Assembly: GCF_047946665.1 (NCBI RefSeq)
Contig: NZ_CP172312.1
Coordinates: 868,001 to 932,000, forward strand
Reading direction: 5' to 3'
Length of the DNA stretch: 64,000 nt
Origin: Allohahella sp002354735
GTDB lineage: Bacteria; Pseudomonadota; Gammaproteobacteria; Pseudomonadales; Oleiphilaceae
In this document: positions 34,152 through 43,637 of the stretch, in pieces
Position numbering within the stretch: position 1 is the first letter of the stretch
Layout: every line of letters begins with the position of its first letter
Notes under the pieces: model-generated
Told to the model about the DNA's origin: nothing
Database searches by the model: none
The model's input: the letters and a program-made list of their open reading frames with translations, nothing else
Made by a program: the position numbers and the translations under genes

Positions 34152-36005
34152 GTGGCCGATAGACAAAGTAACCTGGAAGGCCTGTCGTCCGATGCCGATG
34201 AATACCCGAGCTGGCAGGTGTACCGACGAATTCTCGGGTATGTCAAAACGCTCAAGAAGTGGTTCATTCTCGCCATTATCGGCAACGTCATTTATGCCAC
34301 GGCCAGCGCGCTCATGGCGCCCGGCCTGAAGTACATCATCAACAGCATCGAGAACCCGACCGAGACCAACCGCCTGTTGGTGTCTGGTCTTATCGTGGCC
34401 CTGTTCATGCTGCGCGGCCTTGGCGCATTCATGGGCCAGTACTTCATGGCCAATGTGTCGCGGGGCATTGTTCACGACATGCGGCAGAAGCTCTTCCAGA
34501 ATCTGATCAGGCTGCCCGCAACGTTCTTTGACCGAAATAGTGCAGGCCATCTGCTGGCGAAATTCACCTACAACATCGAGCAGGTGACGTTCGCCGCCAC
34601 CAATGCGGTGACGCTCATCCTGCGCGAAGGGCTGACTGTGGTGGGCTTGCTCATCTACATGCTGTACGAGAACTGGCGCCTGACGCTTATCTTTCTCATA
34701 GCCGGACCGATCATCGCGCTGGTTATCCGGGTCGTCACGCGACGCTTTCATCGTTTGAGCAAACAGATCCAGCTATCGATGGGCGATGTCAATCACGTGA
34801 CCGGTGAGCTGATAGGCGGCTATCAGGTGGTACGGACCTTCGGTGGCGAAGATCGCGAAGTTGCCAGGTTTACCAAGGTCAGCAAGAACAATGTTCGTCA
34901 GTCGCTGAAAATGGCGCTGACGCAGGCGGTGTCTACACCCATCATTCAGATCATTATCTCCTTGTGTATCGCAGTCCTGGTCTGGGTCGTGCTGGATCCG
35001 GCGATTCTGCAGGATATGTCTACGGGTGCAATCGTTGCGTTCCTCACTGCTGCGGTCACCTGTGCAAAGCCGGTGAGGCAACTGACCAGTGTGAATGCTG
35101 TGATACAACGGGGTATTTCTGCGGCCCAAGATGTATTCATGCTGATCGACGAGCCGCGTGAAGCCGATACCGGCACCCATGTGGCGGAACGGGTTCGGGG
35201 TGACATCGAGATCAGTCATCTGACCTTCACGTATCCTGGTCAGGACGAGCCCGTGTTGAGGGACGTCTCACTCTCGATCAAGGCCGGGCAGACCATCGCG
35301 CTCGTCGGTGCATCAGGTAGTGGCAAGTCAACGCTCAGTAGCTTGCTGCCGCGCTTCTACGACTGTGAGCCTGGGCAGATTCTGCTCGACGGCCTCCCAC
35401 TGCAGAATTACACGCTCCGCAGCCTTCGTCAGCAGATCGCTCTGGTAACACAGCAGACCATTCTGTTTAACGACACTGTGCACAACAACATTGCCTACGG
35501 TGATCTGGGCGATGTGTCCAGAGAAGCGGTGCGGCAGGCAGCCAAGGACGCCAACGCACTGGAGTTCATAGAAGCCTTGCCTGAAGGCTTCGATACCAGC
35601 CTCGGTGATGATGGCAAGCGTCTGTCCGGTGGACAGCGTCAACGAATCGCAATCGCCCGTGCACTGCTGAAAAATGCACCGGTGCTCGTACTCGACGAGG
35701 CGACCTCGGCGCTGGACACCGTCTCTGAGCGAGCCATTCAGGATGCACTCGAACGCCTGATGAAAGGCAGGACAGTCATCCTGGTCGCCCATAGGCTCTC
35801 CACCATCGAACAGGCAGACCTGATTGTGGTCATGAATGATGGCCGGATCGTCGAGCAAGGGACGCATGAAGAGCTGTTGGCGAAGCAGGGCGCCTACGCC
35901 ATGTTGCACAGTCAGCAGGTCAACGATCGTTCGAGTGAGACAGTAGAGCAAGCGGAAGAGCCGGCAAGTCCTTCGTCCGCGCAGAGTCCGGACAGCAACG
36001 ATTGA
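34152..36005 (+). CDS. msbA: Lipid A export ATP-binding/permease protein MsbA
   Basis: A half-size ABC exporter that flips lipid A core across the inner membrane. The GTG at 34152 is chosen because AGGTGG stands eight bases before it; a GTG at 34131 would add seven residues. About 617 residues: six membrane helices in the first half, then Walker A VGASGSGKSTLSSLL, the signature LSGGQRQRIAIARAL, Walker B PVLVLDEATSALD and the switch His in VAHRLSTIEQAD. It is followed seven bases later by lpxK, the usual partner. Confidence 0.93.
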   Translation: MADRQSNLEGLSSDADEYPSWQVYRRILGYVKTLKKWFILAIIGNVIYATASALMAPGLKYIINSIENPTETNRLLVSGLIVALFMLRGLGAFMGQYFMANVSRGIVHDMRQKLFQNLIRLPATFFDRNSAGHLLAKFTYNIEQVTFAATNAVTLILREGLTVVGLLIYMLYENWRLTLIFLIAGPIIALVIRVVTRRFHRLSKQIQLSMGDVNHVTGELIGGYQVVRTFGGEDREVARFTKVSKNNVRQSLKMALTQAVSTPIIQIIISLCIAVLVWVVLDPAILQDMSTGAIVAFLTAAVTCAKPVRQLTSVNAVIQRGISAAQDVFMLIDEPREADTGTHVAERVRGDIEISHLTFTYPGQDEPVLRDVSLSIKAGQTIALVGASGSGKSTLSSLLPRFYDCEPGQILLDGLPLQNYTLRSLRQQIALVTQQTILFNDTVHNNIAYGDLGDVSREAVRQAAKDANALEFIEALPEGFDTSLGDDGKRLSGGQRQRIAIARALLKNAPVLVLDEATSALDTVSERAIQDALERLMKGRTVILVAHRLSTIEQADLIVVMNDGRIVEQGTHEELLAKQGAYAMLHSQQVNDRSSETVEQAEEPASPSSAQSPDSND

Positions 36006-36012
36006 GTGCCCC

Positions 36013-37119
36013 ATGACCAGCTGGCTGGAGCAAATCTGGTATCCTGCAGCAAATGAGCCTCTCTCCCCGCTGCAGCGACTGGTTCTCCTGCTGCTTGTAC
36101 CACTCTCCTGGTTGTTTAACAGCATTGCCAGCCGCCGTCGGCGGCGACTGACGGCATCCGCTGAGGCGTCGCAGGTGCCTACGCTTATCGTCGGTAACCT
36201 CAGCGTGGGCGGTACTGGTAAGACGCCGCTCGTTATTGCGCTCATCCAGCGCCTCAAGGCTGACGGATATCGGGTTGGCGTAATCAGTCGTGGCTATGGC
36301 GGCAAACCGACTACTGGCGAATACCCGCTCGATGTGGCCTCGCATCCGTTGGCTGCTGAGGTTGGTGACGAGCCTCTGCTGATTCATCGCGCTACAGGCG
36401 TTCCCGTCTTCGTGGATCCGGACCGGCCGCGCGCGCGCCGCGAATTGCTGAAAAATCATTCCTGTGATCTTGTGATCAGCGACGACGGGTTACAGCATTA
36501 CGCGCTTTCACGCGACTTCGAACTCGTCGTTATCGATGCGAAACGCGGCCTTGGCAATGGATATTGCCTGCCTGCCGGCCCCTTACGGGAACCGCCTTCA
36601 AGACTTTCAGAGATCGATGCCGTAGTGATCAACCACGGTGCTGTCGTCGGAGGGGCCGAGCCTGAATCTGCTGTCGCCTTACGCGGTAGTACAGGGTTTG
36701 ACGGGAAGCACAGCTGGGCCATGACCCTGGTTCCACAGCCCCTCAGGCCGCTACAAGTCTCTGCACCCGGGCAGCCTGCCGGCGCTGTGCAATCGCAGCC
36801 GCTGCCGCAGCCGGGCAAAACGCTTACCGCTGTAGCCGGGATTGGCAATCCGAAGCGATTCTTCGATACCCTCCGCGCTCTCGGATATAAGGTGATAGAA
36901 AAGCCGTTTCCTGATCACCACGACTTTACGGTGGATGATTTCAGTGGTCTGCAAGGTCCTCTGGTCATGACCGAGAAGGACGCCGTGAAATGCCGCAAGC
37001 TCCTGTCGACATTTGACGAAACGTGCTGGGTGCTTGGCGTCACGGCCACACTTCCGGACCAATTCTACCAGCACGTCGTAAGACATCTACTCGGTGTCGA
37101 AGCGCCAGGAATACGGTAA
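36013..37119 (+). CDS. lpxK: Tetraacyldisaccharide 4'-kinase
   Basis: The kinase that phosphorylates the lipid A precursor at the 4' position. An N-terminal amphipathic/membrane helix (LQRLVLLLLVPLSWLF) is followed by Walker A GNLSVGGTGKT (residues 61-71), SRGYGGK, the DDGLQH motif and the family's DFTVDDF near the end. At 368 residues it is longer than most relatives (about 330), mainly through a Pro/Gln-rich insert near residue 245-275 (QPLRPLQVSAPGQPAGAVQS). It belongs to the msbA-lpxK-trm112-kdsB set. Confidence 0.93.
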   Translation: MTSWLEQIWYPAANEPLSPLQRLVLLLLVPLSWLFNSIASRRRRRLTASAEASQVPTLIVGNLSVGGTGKTPLVIALIQRLKADGYRVGVISRGYGGKPTTGEYPLDVASHPLAAEVGDEPLLIHRATGVPVFVDPDRPRARRELLKNHSCDLVISDDGLQHYALSRDFELVVIDAKRGLGNGYCLPAGPLREPPSRLSEIDAVVINHGAVVGGAEPESAVALRGSTGFDGKHSWAMTLVPQPLRPLQVSAPGQPAGAVQSQPLPQPGKTLTAVAGIGNPKRFFDTLRALGYKVIEKPFPDHHDFTVDDFSGLQGPLVMTEKDAVKCRKLLSTFDETCWVLGVTATLPDQFYQHVVRHLLGVEAPGIR

Positions 37120-37186
37120 AGTAGAGCCAGCAGAAGCAGCGCATTGACGCGCTGTCCTCGTTTTCGATAAACGGAGTTCAGTCATC

Positions 37187-37369
37187 GTGGATAAAAAATT
37201 ACTCAGTATTCTCGCCTGCCCACTGTGCAAGGGTGATCTCAAGTTCGATCGTGAGAAGCAGGAGCTCATCTGTCGGCCCGACGGCCTTGCCTTTCCGATT
37301 CGGGATGGCGTACCGGTGATGCTCGAAAGCGAAGCCCGCACCCTGACGACCGACGAGAGACTGAGCTGA
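37187..37369 (+). CDS. Trm112 family protein
   Basis: A 60-residue zinc-ribbon-like protein beginning MDKKLLSILACPLCKGDL with the family's LACPxCKG motif and LAFPIRDGVPVML. The second cysteine pair is reduced: just one Cys (ELICRPD) follows, so metal binding may be incomplete, which is common in bacterial members. A GTG start is used with GGAG ten bases before it. The gene overlaps kdsB by one base (TGATG). Confidence 0.9.
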   Translation: MDKKLLSILACPLCKGDLKFDREKQELICRPDGLAFPIRDGVPVMLESEARTLTTDERLS

Positions 37370-38139
37370 TGCCGGGCTTCATCGTCATCATTCCGGCACG
37401 TTTCGCCAGCACCCGTCTGCCGGGTAAACCGCTGATCGATCTCGCCGGCAAGACCATGATACAGCGCGTCTATGAACAGGCCAGCGCAAGCGGTGCAACG
37501 GCTGTGTACGTAGCAACTGACAGCGTGCAGGTCGCGGAAGCCGTGTCTGCCTTCGGCGGAAAAGTGCTGATGACCAGTGCCGAGCACAGCTCGGGCTCGG
37601 AGCGTCTTGCTGAGTGCGTGGACCTGCTGGAGCTGGCGCCGGACGACTGTGTGGTCAACGTTCAGGGCGATGAACCGCTATTGCCATCCGATCTTATCGA
37701 TGAGGTGGCCGCCGTCCTGCTGCATGATGATCTGACCCAGATGTCGACACTGGCTACGCCAATTACCACCCGGGCAGAATTCGAAAACCCGAATGCCGTC
37801 AAGGTTGTACTGGATGGCGATAGCCGCGCACTCTACTTTTCACGTGCACCGATTCCATTTCGAAGGGACGGCGCCACGCCTGAAGCGGGTGCCTATTACG
37901 GGCTGCGGCATCTCGGCATCTATGCCTATCGCGCACGTTTCCTGCGGGAGTATGTGGGGTGGGTGCGCACCGACCTCGAGGATATCGAAGCGTTAGAGCA
38001 GCTGCGTGCGCTGTGGCACGGCGTGCGTATACGCGTCGATGTCACCCATCAGACATTAGGTCCTGGAATCGATACGCAGGCGGATGTCGAACATGTACTG
38101 AAGTTGCTCAAGCAGGCCGCCGGAGCGACCGAAGCATGA
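37369..38139 (+). CDS. kdsB: 3-deoxy-manno-octulosonate cytidylyltransferase (CMP-KDO synthetase)
   Basis: The enzyme that activates KDO for lipopolysaccharide. The 256-residue product shows IPARFASTRLPGKPLIDLAGKTMIQ... at the start, the VNVQGDEPLLP substrate loop, YFSRAPIPF, and the C-terminal RVDVTHQTLGPGIDTQADV-like segment where the family usually has GVDTPEDL. Length and order are normal. The next gene starts within its stop codon. Confidence 0.94.
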   Translation: MPGFIVIIPARFASTRLPGKPLIDLAGKTMIQRVYEQASASGATAVYVATDSVQVAEAVSAFGGKVLMTSAEHSSGSERLAECVDLLELAPDDCVVNVQGDEPLLPSDLIDEVAAVLLHDDLTQMSTLATPITTRAEFENPNAVKVVLDGDSRALYFSRAPIPFRRDGATPEAGAYYGLRHLGIYAYRARFLREYVGWVRTDLEDIEALEQLRALWHGVRIRVDVTHQTLGPGIDTQADVEHVLKLLKQAAGATEA

Positions 38140-38627
38140 TGAACATATTGTTTGTTTGCCTGGGCAATATATGCAGATCGCCCTCTGCTGAAGCGGTATT
38201 CCGCGGGCTTGTCCAGAAGCAGGGCCTGCAGCAGCACTACCGGCTGGATTCGGCAGGTACGGGTGACTGGCATGTCGGCAAGGCGCCCGACCCTCGGGCC
38301 ATCGAAGCTGCTGGTAAACGTGAACTCGACCTTTCGGAACTGCGCGCCAGACAACTTTCGGCCGAGGATTTCCAGGCCTTTGATGCCATTGTCGTCATGG
38401 ACGATCAAAACTTCGAAGACGTCATGAATATCTGTCCGAGCCAGAGCCTCGGCAAGATATCCAAACTATCGGATTACGCCAGAAATCCCGACGTGCGCGC
38501 AATCGACGATCCATACTACGGTGATGATCAGGGCTTCGATCGCATGCTCGACAATCTCGAGGATGCCTGCGCGGGCCTGCTGGAGCGACTCGAAGTCAGA
38601 CGCCAGGCTCTTGAAGACAGAGGCTGA
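38136..38627 (+). CDS. Low-molecular-weight protein tyrosine phosphatase
   Basis: The ATG at 38136 overlaps the kdsB stop (ATGA). The 163-residue product has the phosphatase loop VCLGNICRSPSAE, with nucleophile Cys8 and Arg14, and the acid loop DDPYYGDD. In Pseudomonas the gene sits at the same place between kdsB and murB. Enzymes of this type often act on tyrosine kinases of polysaccharide export, but the kinase in the exopolysaccharide locus of this window lies far away and has a defective P-loop, so no link can be claimed. Confidence 0.9.
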   Translation: MMNILFVCLGNICRSPSAEAVFRGLVQKQGLQQHYRLDSAGTGDWHVGKAPDPRAIEAAGKRELDLSELRARQLSAEDFQAFDAIVVMDDQNFEDVMNICPSQSLGKISKLSDYARNPDVRAIDDPYYGDDQGFDRMLDNLEDACAGLLERLEVRRQALEDRG

Positions 38628-39663
38628 CACGGCCCCCGGGGTCGCTGGGTTCAATCTTGCAGGCTTCAATACGCTGTCGATTCCAGCGATTGCGGAACGC
38701 TTCATCGAGGTCACTACGCCCGAGCAGCTGCGTGAGGAGCTCGCCAGCCTTCAGGCCTCTGGCTTGCAGCCGGCGCTGATACTCGGTGGCGGGAGCAATG
38801 TGGTGCTGACACAGTCGCGCTACCCGGTTGTATTGCACCTGCAGATGAAGGGCATCCGCTTTCGGGGTGATGGCAACGTTACCGTCGCCGCCGGGGAGAA
38901 CTGGCATGGCTTCGTTGAGCGAACGCTCGAGCACAAGTGTTATGGCCTTGAGAATCTTGCACTGATCCCCGGCAGTTGCGGTGCAGCGCCGATACAGAAC
39001 ATCGGCGCCTATGGCGTCGAAATTGGCGAGTTCGTCACCGCCGTGCGGGCGATGCACAGGCAGAGTGGTGAGAGCAGATCATTTTCAGCAGATGAATGCC
39101 GATTCGCTTACCGCGACAGCTATTTCAAGGGGCCGGAGGGCAGGCAATGGATCATCCTGTCGCTGGATCTGCAGCTTCGAACACAGGCGCGCCTGAATCT
39201 CGCTTACCCTGAACTGGCCGCGGCCTGGGCGGCGCAGTCGGATTGGCTAAATGAAAGTGAACTACAGATCACTGACGAGGCGCAGCGGCTCGCCCGGGTG
39301 GTTGCAGCGCTGAGGCGCTACAAGCTGCCGGATCCTGCGGTCACGCCTAACTCGGGGAGCTTCTTCAAGAATCCAATCGTCGACGCACAACGTTTCGAAG
39401 ATTTGCAGATGCGCTGGCCGGGTATCGTCGGTTATCCGCTCGCAGGCGGGCAGGTGAAGCTCGCAGCAGGTTGGCTGATAGACCGGGCAGGCCATAAGGG
39501 CAGTGTCTCGGGCGGCGTGGGTCTGCACCACCGGCAGGCGCTCGTGCTGGTGAATCCTGGCCGTTGCAGGGGTGCAGCGGTACTCGACTTCGCCAGCCGT
39601 ATTCAGCAGGATATCGCCAGACATTTCGCCGTCAATCTTGAGATCGAGCCTGATCAGTACTGA
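38611..39663 (+). CDS. murB: UDP-N-acetylenolpyruvoylglucosamine reductase
   Basis: The FAD enzyme that makes UDP-MurNAc. FAD-binding parts are LILGGGSNVVL and LIPGSCGAAPIQNIGAYGVE; YRDSYFKG and the catalytic PNSGSFFKNPIV are also present, as is GGVGLHHRQALVLVN near the end. The start is not certain. There is no ATG near the expected N-terminus (GFNLAGFNTLS); the TTG at 38611 inside the phosphatase gene is taken as the most likely, giving about 350 residues. Its 3' end overlaps the convergent diguanylate cyclase gene by 32 bases. Confidence 0.9.
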   Translation: MKTEADTAPGVAGFNLAGFNTLSIPAIAERFIEVTTPEQLREELASLQASGLQPALILGGGSNVVLTQSRYPVVLHLQMKGIRFRGDGNVTVAAGENWHGFVERTLEHKCYGLENLALIPGSCGAAPIQNIGAYGVEIGEFVTAVRAMHRQSGESRSFSADECRFAYRDSYFKGPEGRQWIILSLDLQLRTQARLNLAYPELAAAWAAQSDWLNESELQITDEAQRLARVVAALRRYKLPDPAVTPNSGSFFKNPIVDAQRFEDLQMRWPGIVGYPLAGGQVKLAAGWLIDRAGHKGSVSGGVGLHHRQALVLVNPGRCRGAAVLDFASRIQQDIARHFAVNLEIEPDQY

Positions 39664-41821
39664 TTGGCGCAATGCCATGTTCGTCCATGAGCTCTACTCG
39701 ATTTCGTCCATTCAGTTTGGCCCGATACAGGGCTCGGTCCGCGGCATCAACTAGCAGGTCCGGTGTGCTGTAGCCGGTGCCGGTGTTGCCCGGAATCGTG
39801 GCGGCAACGCCAATGCTCACGCTTATGTTGATAGTGATCGCCTCATGCCGCACCACAGTCCTTGCGATAAGTTGACGGATTCGTTCGGCAATGGTCACAG
39901 CTGCAGGGCCGGTGGCATCCGCCAGCAGAATCATGAATTCTTCACCGCCCCAGCGCCCGACCAGATCGGACGGTCGCTGCACTACACTGGTCAGAAGTTT
40001 CGCCACCTCGCGCAGGGCCTGATCGCCGAAGGGATGGCCATACTCATCATTGACGGCCTTGAAGTGATCCAGGTCCAGCAATAATACTGACAATGCGGTG
40101 CCCTGACGTTCGCCGCGACTCCATTCCCGCTGCAGCGTCGCATTGATCGACCGCCGATTGCTCAGCCCGGTTAGCTCATCGGTGGTACTCAACAGTTTCA
40201 GCTCCCGATTGGCGTCGGCCAGTTCAGCCATCGTCTGCTCAAGGGCCTGTGTCCGCTCGCGAACGTGAAGTTCGAGCTCCACCCGCGTCTGTTTCTGCGC
40301 CTCGATGGTTTGAAGTTGCGACTGGTTCAGTCTTGCGAGTGCTTCGCGTTCAGCTGCAGCTCGCCTCTGCCACTGCATCTGCAGCCGGAACGCCAGAGCT
40401 ATCGACAGGATAAGTGCCTCAAAAGCAATGCCTACCTGGAACGCATGCAGGGTCATCGCGTTCGCTGGAATCAGGCCCATCTCAAGTAGCATAAACACGA
40501 CGGCGCCGGAAATCAGGGCCGACCAACCGGCAACATAGAACATCGCTTCGAAATAACCCCTGCGTACCTGTATGAGGCCGGCAATGAAGAGCAATGTTCC
40601 ACCCGGCGGCAGAATGATGCTCGTCAGCAGCAGCGCAGTGCTGTAGTCACCAAACAGGCAGTAGATGCCAAGCAGCACCCAGAGCCAGGCCAGTATCCGC
40701 AAAACCACGTCGAAACGCGGCAAGTGTTCAGGCAGCCGGAGGAACGCTCGGGTGAACATGACGCTGATACCCGCGCCGAGTATCAGGTCGAGCACAAAGG
40801 CGCGCTGGTTCCAGTCGGCACTGTCTGGCCAGAGAAACTGGTAGGCGTAGCCTTTACTGATGAAAATGAACATTACGGTGGAGAGAACAAAGATGCTGTA
40901 ATAGATGTACGCCCGATCCTTGATGGCAACGAAGACCGCAATACTGGTCAGGATCATGATGGCCATCAGGCCAAAGAAGCTGCCCTGGATGAGATTGGTG
41001 CTGGCGACATCGGCCACGTACAGATTTTCCGAGGTCAGGCGCATGGGCACCCGCATGCTCTGCCGGCTCTGGACCCGCATGATCACCCAGTCGGTGGCAC
41101 CTTCATCGGGCAGGAGCAGGAAACTGAAATTGTTGTCCCGAATCAAGCGAAGGTCGAAGGGGAGGCTGGCACCGACTGTGTAATGCCTTAGCTGTAAGGT
41201 TTCCGCCTGCTCAAGCAATGAACTCACTTGGCTCAGATTCCAGCGCAGCTGTGGTGGCGGCTCCGTTTCGATATTGGAGAACGCAAAACTTGTGGCTGTG
41301 TTCGGTGCCTCGGCAAGAATGACATCGATCTGGCGCTCGGGGCCACCGCGTCCACGCGCACTGTCGATCACTGAAGGGCTGGCCCGCGAGGCACCCGATT
41401 CGGCCGGCTCATGGATACGATAGACATCGATGCGATCGAGCAGGGGGGCCTGAATCTGCAGGATCCATCGCCTGACCGCTACCCCTGCAGACCATTCGAG
41501 GCCAAAGGCCAGCCAGACATGATCTGTGGTCAGGCCGAGATTGGGAATCTCGTCCATCCGTTCCCACTGTGACAGACGCTCGGGCGCCAGAACGTCTTCC
41601 AGGCGCAGCTCGGCGCTGGCATCACGAAACATCATCAGTCCTGGAATCAGCGGCAGCTGGTTGATCGCTTCTGGCTGCCCGTGCCTGCGGTCATTCGCCT
41701 CCGCCTGCCCACTCAGCACCCACAGCCAAATCAGCAGAACCCAGACCATCTGCAAGCTCGTCAGCGGCCGAAATGTGCAGGCACCATGATTGGCTCGGGC
41801 AGCAGAGCTTAGTTGATGCAA
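39632..41821 (-). CDS. Membrane diguanylate cyclase with 7TM sensor (7TMR-DISM, GGDEF)
   Basis: A 729-residue protein. A signal-like helix near residue 25-42 is followed by a periplasmic 7TMR-DISMED2-type domain (about 50-260), a seven-helix block (about 275-480), a coiled coil (QRRAAAEREALARLNQSQLQ) and a GGDEF domain. The active site reads GRWGGEEF, a competent GGEEF form, and RPSD five residues upstream matches the inhibitory I-site RxxD. It should make cyclic di-GMP in response to an extracellular, perhaps carbohydrate, signal. It is divergent from the prp operon. Cyclic di-GMP often drives exopolysaccharide production, but no direct link to the later locus is shown. Confidence 0.9.
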   Translation of the reverse strand: MHQLSSAARANHGACTFRPLTSLQMVWVLLIWLWVLSGQAEANDRRHGQPEAINQLPLIPGLMMFRDASAELRLEDVLAPERLSQWERMDEIPNLGLTTDHVWLAFGLEWSAGVAVRRWILQIQAPLLDRIDVYRIHEPAESGASRASPSVIDSARGRGGPERQIDVILAEAPNTATSFAFSNIETEPPPQLRWNLSQVSSLLEQAETLQLRHYTVGASLPFDLRLIRDNNFSFLLLPDEGATDWVIMRVQSRQSMRVPMRLTSENLYVADVASTNLIQGSFFGLMAIMILTSIAVFVAIKDRAYIYYSIFVLSTVMFIFISKGYAYQFLWPDSADWNQRAFVLDLILGAGISVMFTRAFLRLPEHLPRFDVVLRILAWLWVLLGIYCLFGDYSTALLLTSIILPPGGTLLFIAGLIQVRRGYFEAMFYVAGWSALISGAVVFMLLEMGLIPANAMTLHAFQVGIAFEALILSIALAFRLQMQWQRRAAAEREALARLNQSQLQTIEAQKQTRVELELHVRERTQALEQTMAELADANRELKLLSTTDELTGLSNRRSINATLQREWSRGERQGTALSVLLLDLDHFKAVNDEYGHPFGDQALREVAKLLTSVVQRPSDLVGRWGGEEFMILLADATGPAAVTIAERIRQLIARTVVRHEAITINISVSIGVAATIPGNTGTGYSTPDLLVDAADRALYRAKLNGRNRVELMDEHGIAPISTDQARSQD

Positions 41822-41945
41822 GCGATGGTCGCCGATTGAGGTAGGTTCATACCATCAAGTCTAGACGACGCCTGGAATTTAGCCCTGGCGGCTGAGCTGA
41901 ATTGCCGCTGCTGGAATCATACGCATTCTGCTATCATCGACACGC

Positions 41946-41963
41946 TGAATTGTATACAATTCA
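41946..41963. promoter_or_regulatory. Perfect 18-bp palindrome, putative GntR-family operator
   Basis: TGAATTGTATACAATTCA is fully self-complementary. Its core TTGTATACAA is the form known for operators of FCD-type GntR regulators. It lies 60 bases before the gntR start, in the 201-bp gap shared with the leftward diguanylate cyclase gene, so it may control the prp genes. Confidence 0.7.
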
Positions 41964-42022
41964 CCTCCGATTACGCGTAAACAAGCCGGAAAACCCCAGC
42001 TTTTCGTGTTTATGGAGGAATC

Positions 42023-42742
42023 TTGTATTCAATAGAGCCTACAGAGCCCACGCCACAAGCCGGCCAGGCAACCTTGGGCGAGCAAGCATTCGATCTGTTG
42101 CAGACGGCAATCATTCGTGGGGATATCGAGACCGGCACGCGGGTCAGTGAGGCAGACCTCATGACGCGCTTTGCATTAGGCCGGGCGCCCGTTCGTGAAG
42201 CCATGCAACGTCTCCAGGCGCGCGGGCTGATCGTGCGCCGCCCACATGCCGGTGCAAAAATCATTTCACTGTCCGCACAGCAGCTCGACGAGCTCTATCT
42301 CGTCCGTGAAGCGCTCGAAGGCATGGCCTGCCGGCTTGCGGCCACGGCCATGACTGATGAAGAGTTACGCAGTCTTCGCGAACTGCTTGAACAACATGCT
42401 GACGAGATTCGGCGCGAAGGCGGTCTGGAATATTATCAGCGCGAAGGCGATTTCGACTTTCACTACCGAATAATTGCTGGCTGCAAGAATGAACAGCTCG
42501 CACGGCAGCTGACGGGTGACCTCTACCATCTGCTGCGGCTGTACCGCTATCGTCTCAGTACGCTGCGGGGCCGTCCGGAACGGGCGCTCAAGGAACATAT
42601 GCGGGTGCTCGATGCGCTTGATGAGCGCGACCCGGATCTGGCCGAGCTGCTGATGCGTCGGCACATTTCAGCAGCCAGAAACAATCTGCTTACCAGGCTC
42701 AGCGCTACTACGCTGCTACAGAACAGGAGCTCACAACCATGA
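42023..42742 (+). CDS. GntR/FCD-family regulator of the methylcitrate genes
   Basis: A TTG start with GGAGGA five bases upstream. The 239-residue product has an N-terminal winged helix (EQAFDLLQTAIIRGDI, ALGRAPVREAMQRLQARGLI) and a C-terminal FCD domain with the metal-type His/Asp positions in DFDFHYRIIAG and LKEHMRVLDAL. It lies just ahead of prpB and overlaps it by four bases (ATGA), the arrangement known for the GntR regulator of Pseudomonas prp operons. An inducer such as 2-methylcitrate is likely by analogy only. Confidence 0.88.
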   Translation: MYSIEPTEPTPQAGQATLGEQAFDLLQTAIIRGDIETGTRVSEADLMTRFALGRAPVREAMQRLQARGLIVRRPHAGAKIISLSAQQLDELYLVREALEGMACRLAATAMTDEELRSLRELLEQHADEIRREGGLEYYQREGDFDFHYRIIAGCKNEQLARQLTGDLYHLLRLYRYRLSTLRGRPERALKEHMRVLDALDERDPDLAELLMRRHISAARNNLLTRLSATTLLQNRSSQP

Positions 42743-43635
42743 ACGATACCTCGCATACCATCAGCCCAGGCCAGCGTTTTCGGCAGGCCATCGCTTCCGA
42801 GTCACCGCTGCAGGTGGTCGGCACTGTGAATGCCTACTGCGCCATGCTCGCCGAGCGGGTAGGCCACAAGGCCATCTACCTCTCCGGCGCCGGCGTCGCG
42901 AATGCCTCCTACGGCTTGCCTGATCTGGGCATGACCAGCCTCAACGACGTGATCGAAGACGTTCGTCGTATCACCGCAGCATCAGCACTGCCGCTGTTGG
43001 TGGATATCGATACCGGCTGGGGCGGCGCTTTCAATATCGCCAGAAGCATTCGAGAGATGGAGCGAGCTGGTGCGGCTGCCATACATATCGAAGATCAAGT
43101 TGCGCAGAAGCGCTGCGGACATCGTCCCAACAAGGCCATCGTGACCACAGCTGAAATGTGCGACCGTATCAAGGCAGCCGTCGATGCCAGGGTTGATCCA
43201 GATTTCTTCATCATGGCGCGAACGGATGCCTTTTCCAATGAGGGCCTGCAGGCAGCGATCGATCGTTCGCATGCCTTCGTCGAAGCTGGTGCTGACGGTA
43301 TCTTCGCCGAGGCGGTCAATGCACTCGACGACTACAAGGCCTTTACATCGGCGCTGGATGTGCCGGTTCTGGCCAACATTACCGAATTTGGCCAGACGCC
43401 GCTGTATAACAAGGCCGAACTGGCAGAGGTGGGCGTTTCAATTGTGCTCTACCCACTCAGCGCCTTCAGGGCAATGAACAAGGCTGCACTAAACGTGTAT
43501 GAGCACCTGCTCCAAGATGGCGACCAGAAAGCGGTTGTCGACAGCATGCAAACAAGAATGGAACTCTACGACTTTCTGAATTACCACGCCTTCGAGCAGA
43601 AGCTCGATGCGCTGTTCAACAAGAGCGGAGACTGA
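42739..43635 (+). CDS. prpB: 2-methylisocitrate lyase
   Basis: The last enzyme of the methylcitrate cycle, splitting 2-methylisocitrate into pyruvate and succinate. The 298-residue product has the catalytic motif QKRCGHRPNK with its active Cys, the metal-binding VDIDTGWGG and MARTDAFSNEG. Its start overlaps the gntR stop. The gene is followed by prpC three bases later. Confidence 0.95.
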   Translation: MNDTSHTISPGQRFRQAIASESPLQVVGTVNAYCAMLAERVGHKAIYLSGAGVANASYGLPDLGMTSLNDVIEDVRRITAASALPLLVDIDTGWGGAFNIARSIREMERAGAAAIHIEDQVAQKRCGHRPNKAIVTTAEMCDRIKAAVDARVDPDFFIMARTDAFSNEGLQAAIDRSHAFVEAGADGIFAEAVNALDDYKAFTSALDVPVLANITEFGQTPLYNKAELAEVGVSIVLYPLSAFRAMNKAALNVYEHLLQDGDQKAVVDSMQTRMELYDFLNYHAFEQKLDALFNKSGD

Positions 43636-43637
43636 AG

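Noticed and set aside
37959..38135. 59-codon extension of the phosphatase into kdsB
   Set aside because: The region is kdsB in another frame, and the family starts at the MMNILFVCLGN site.
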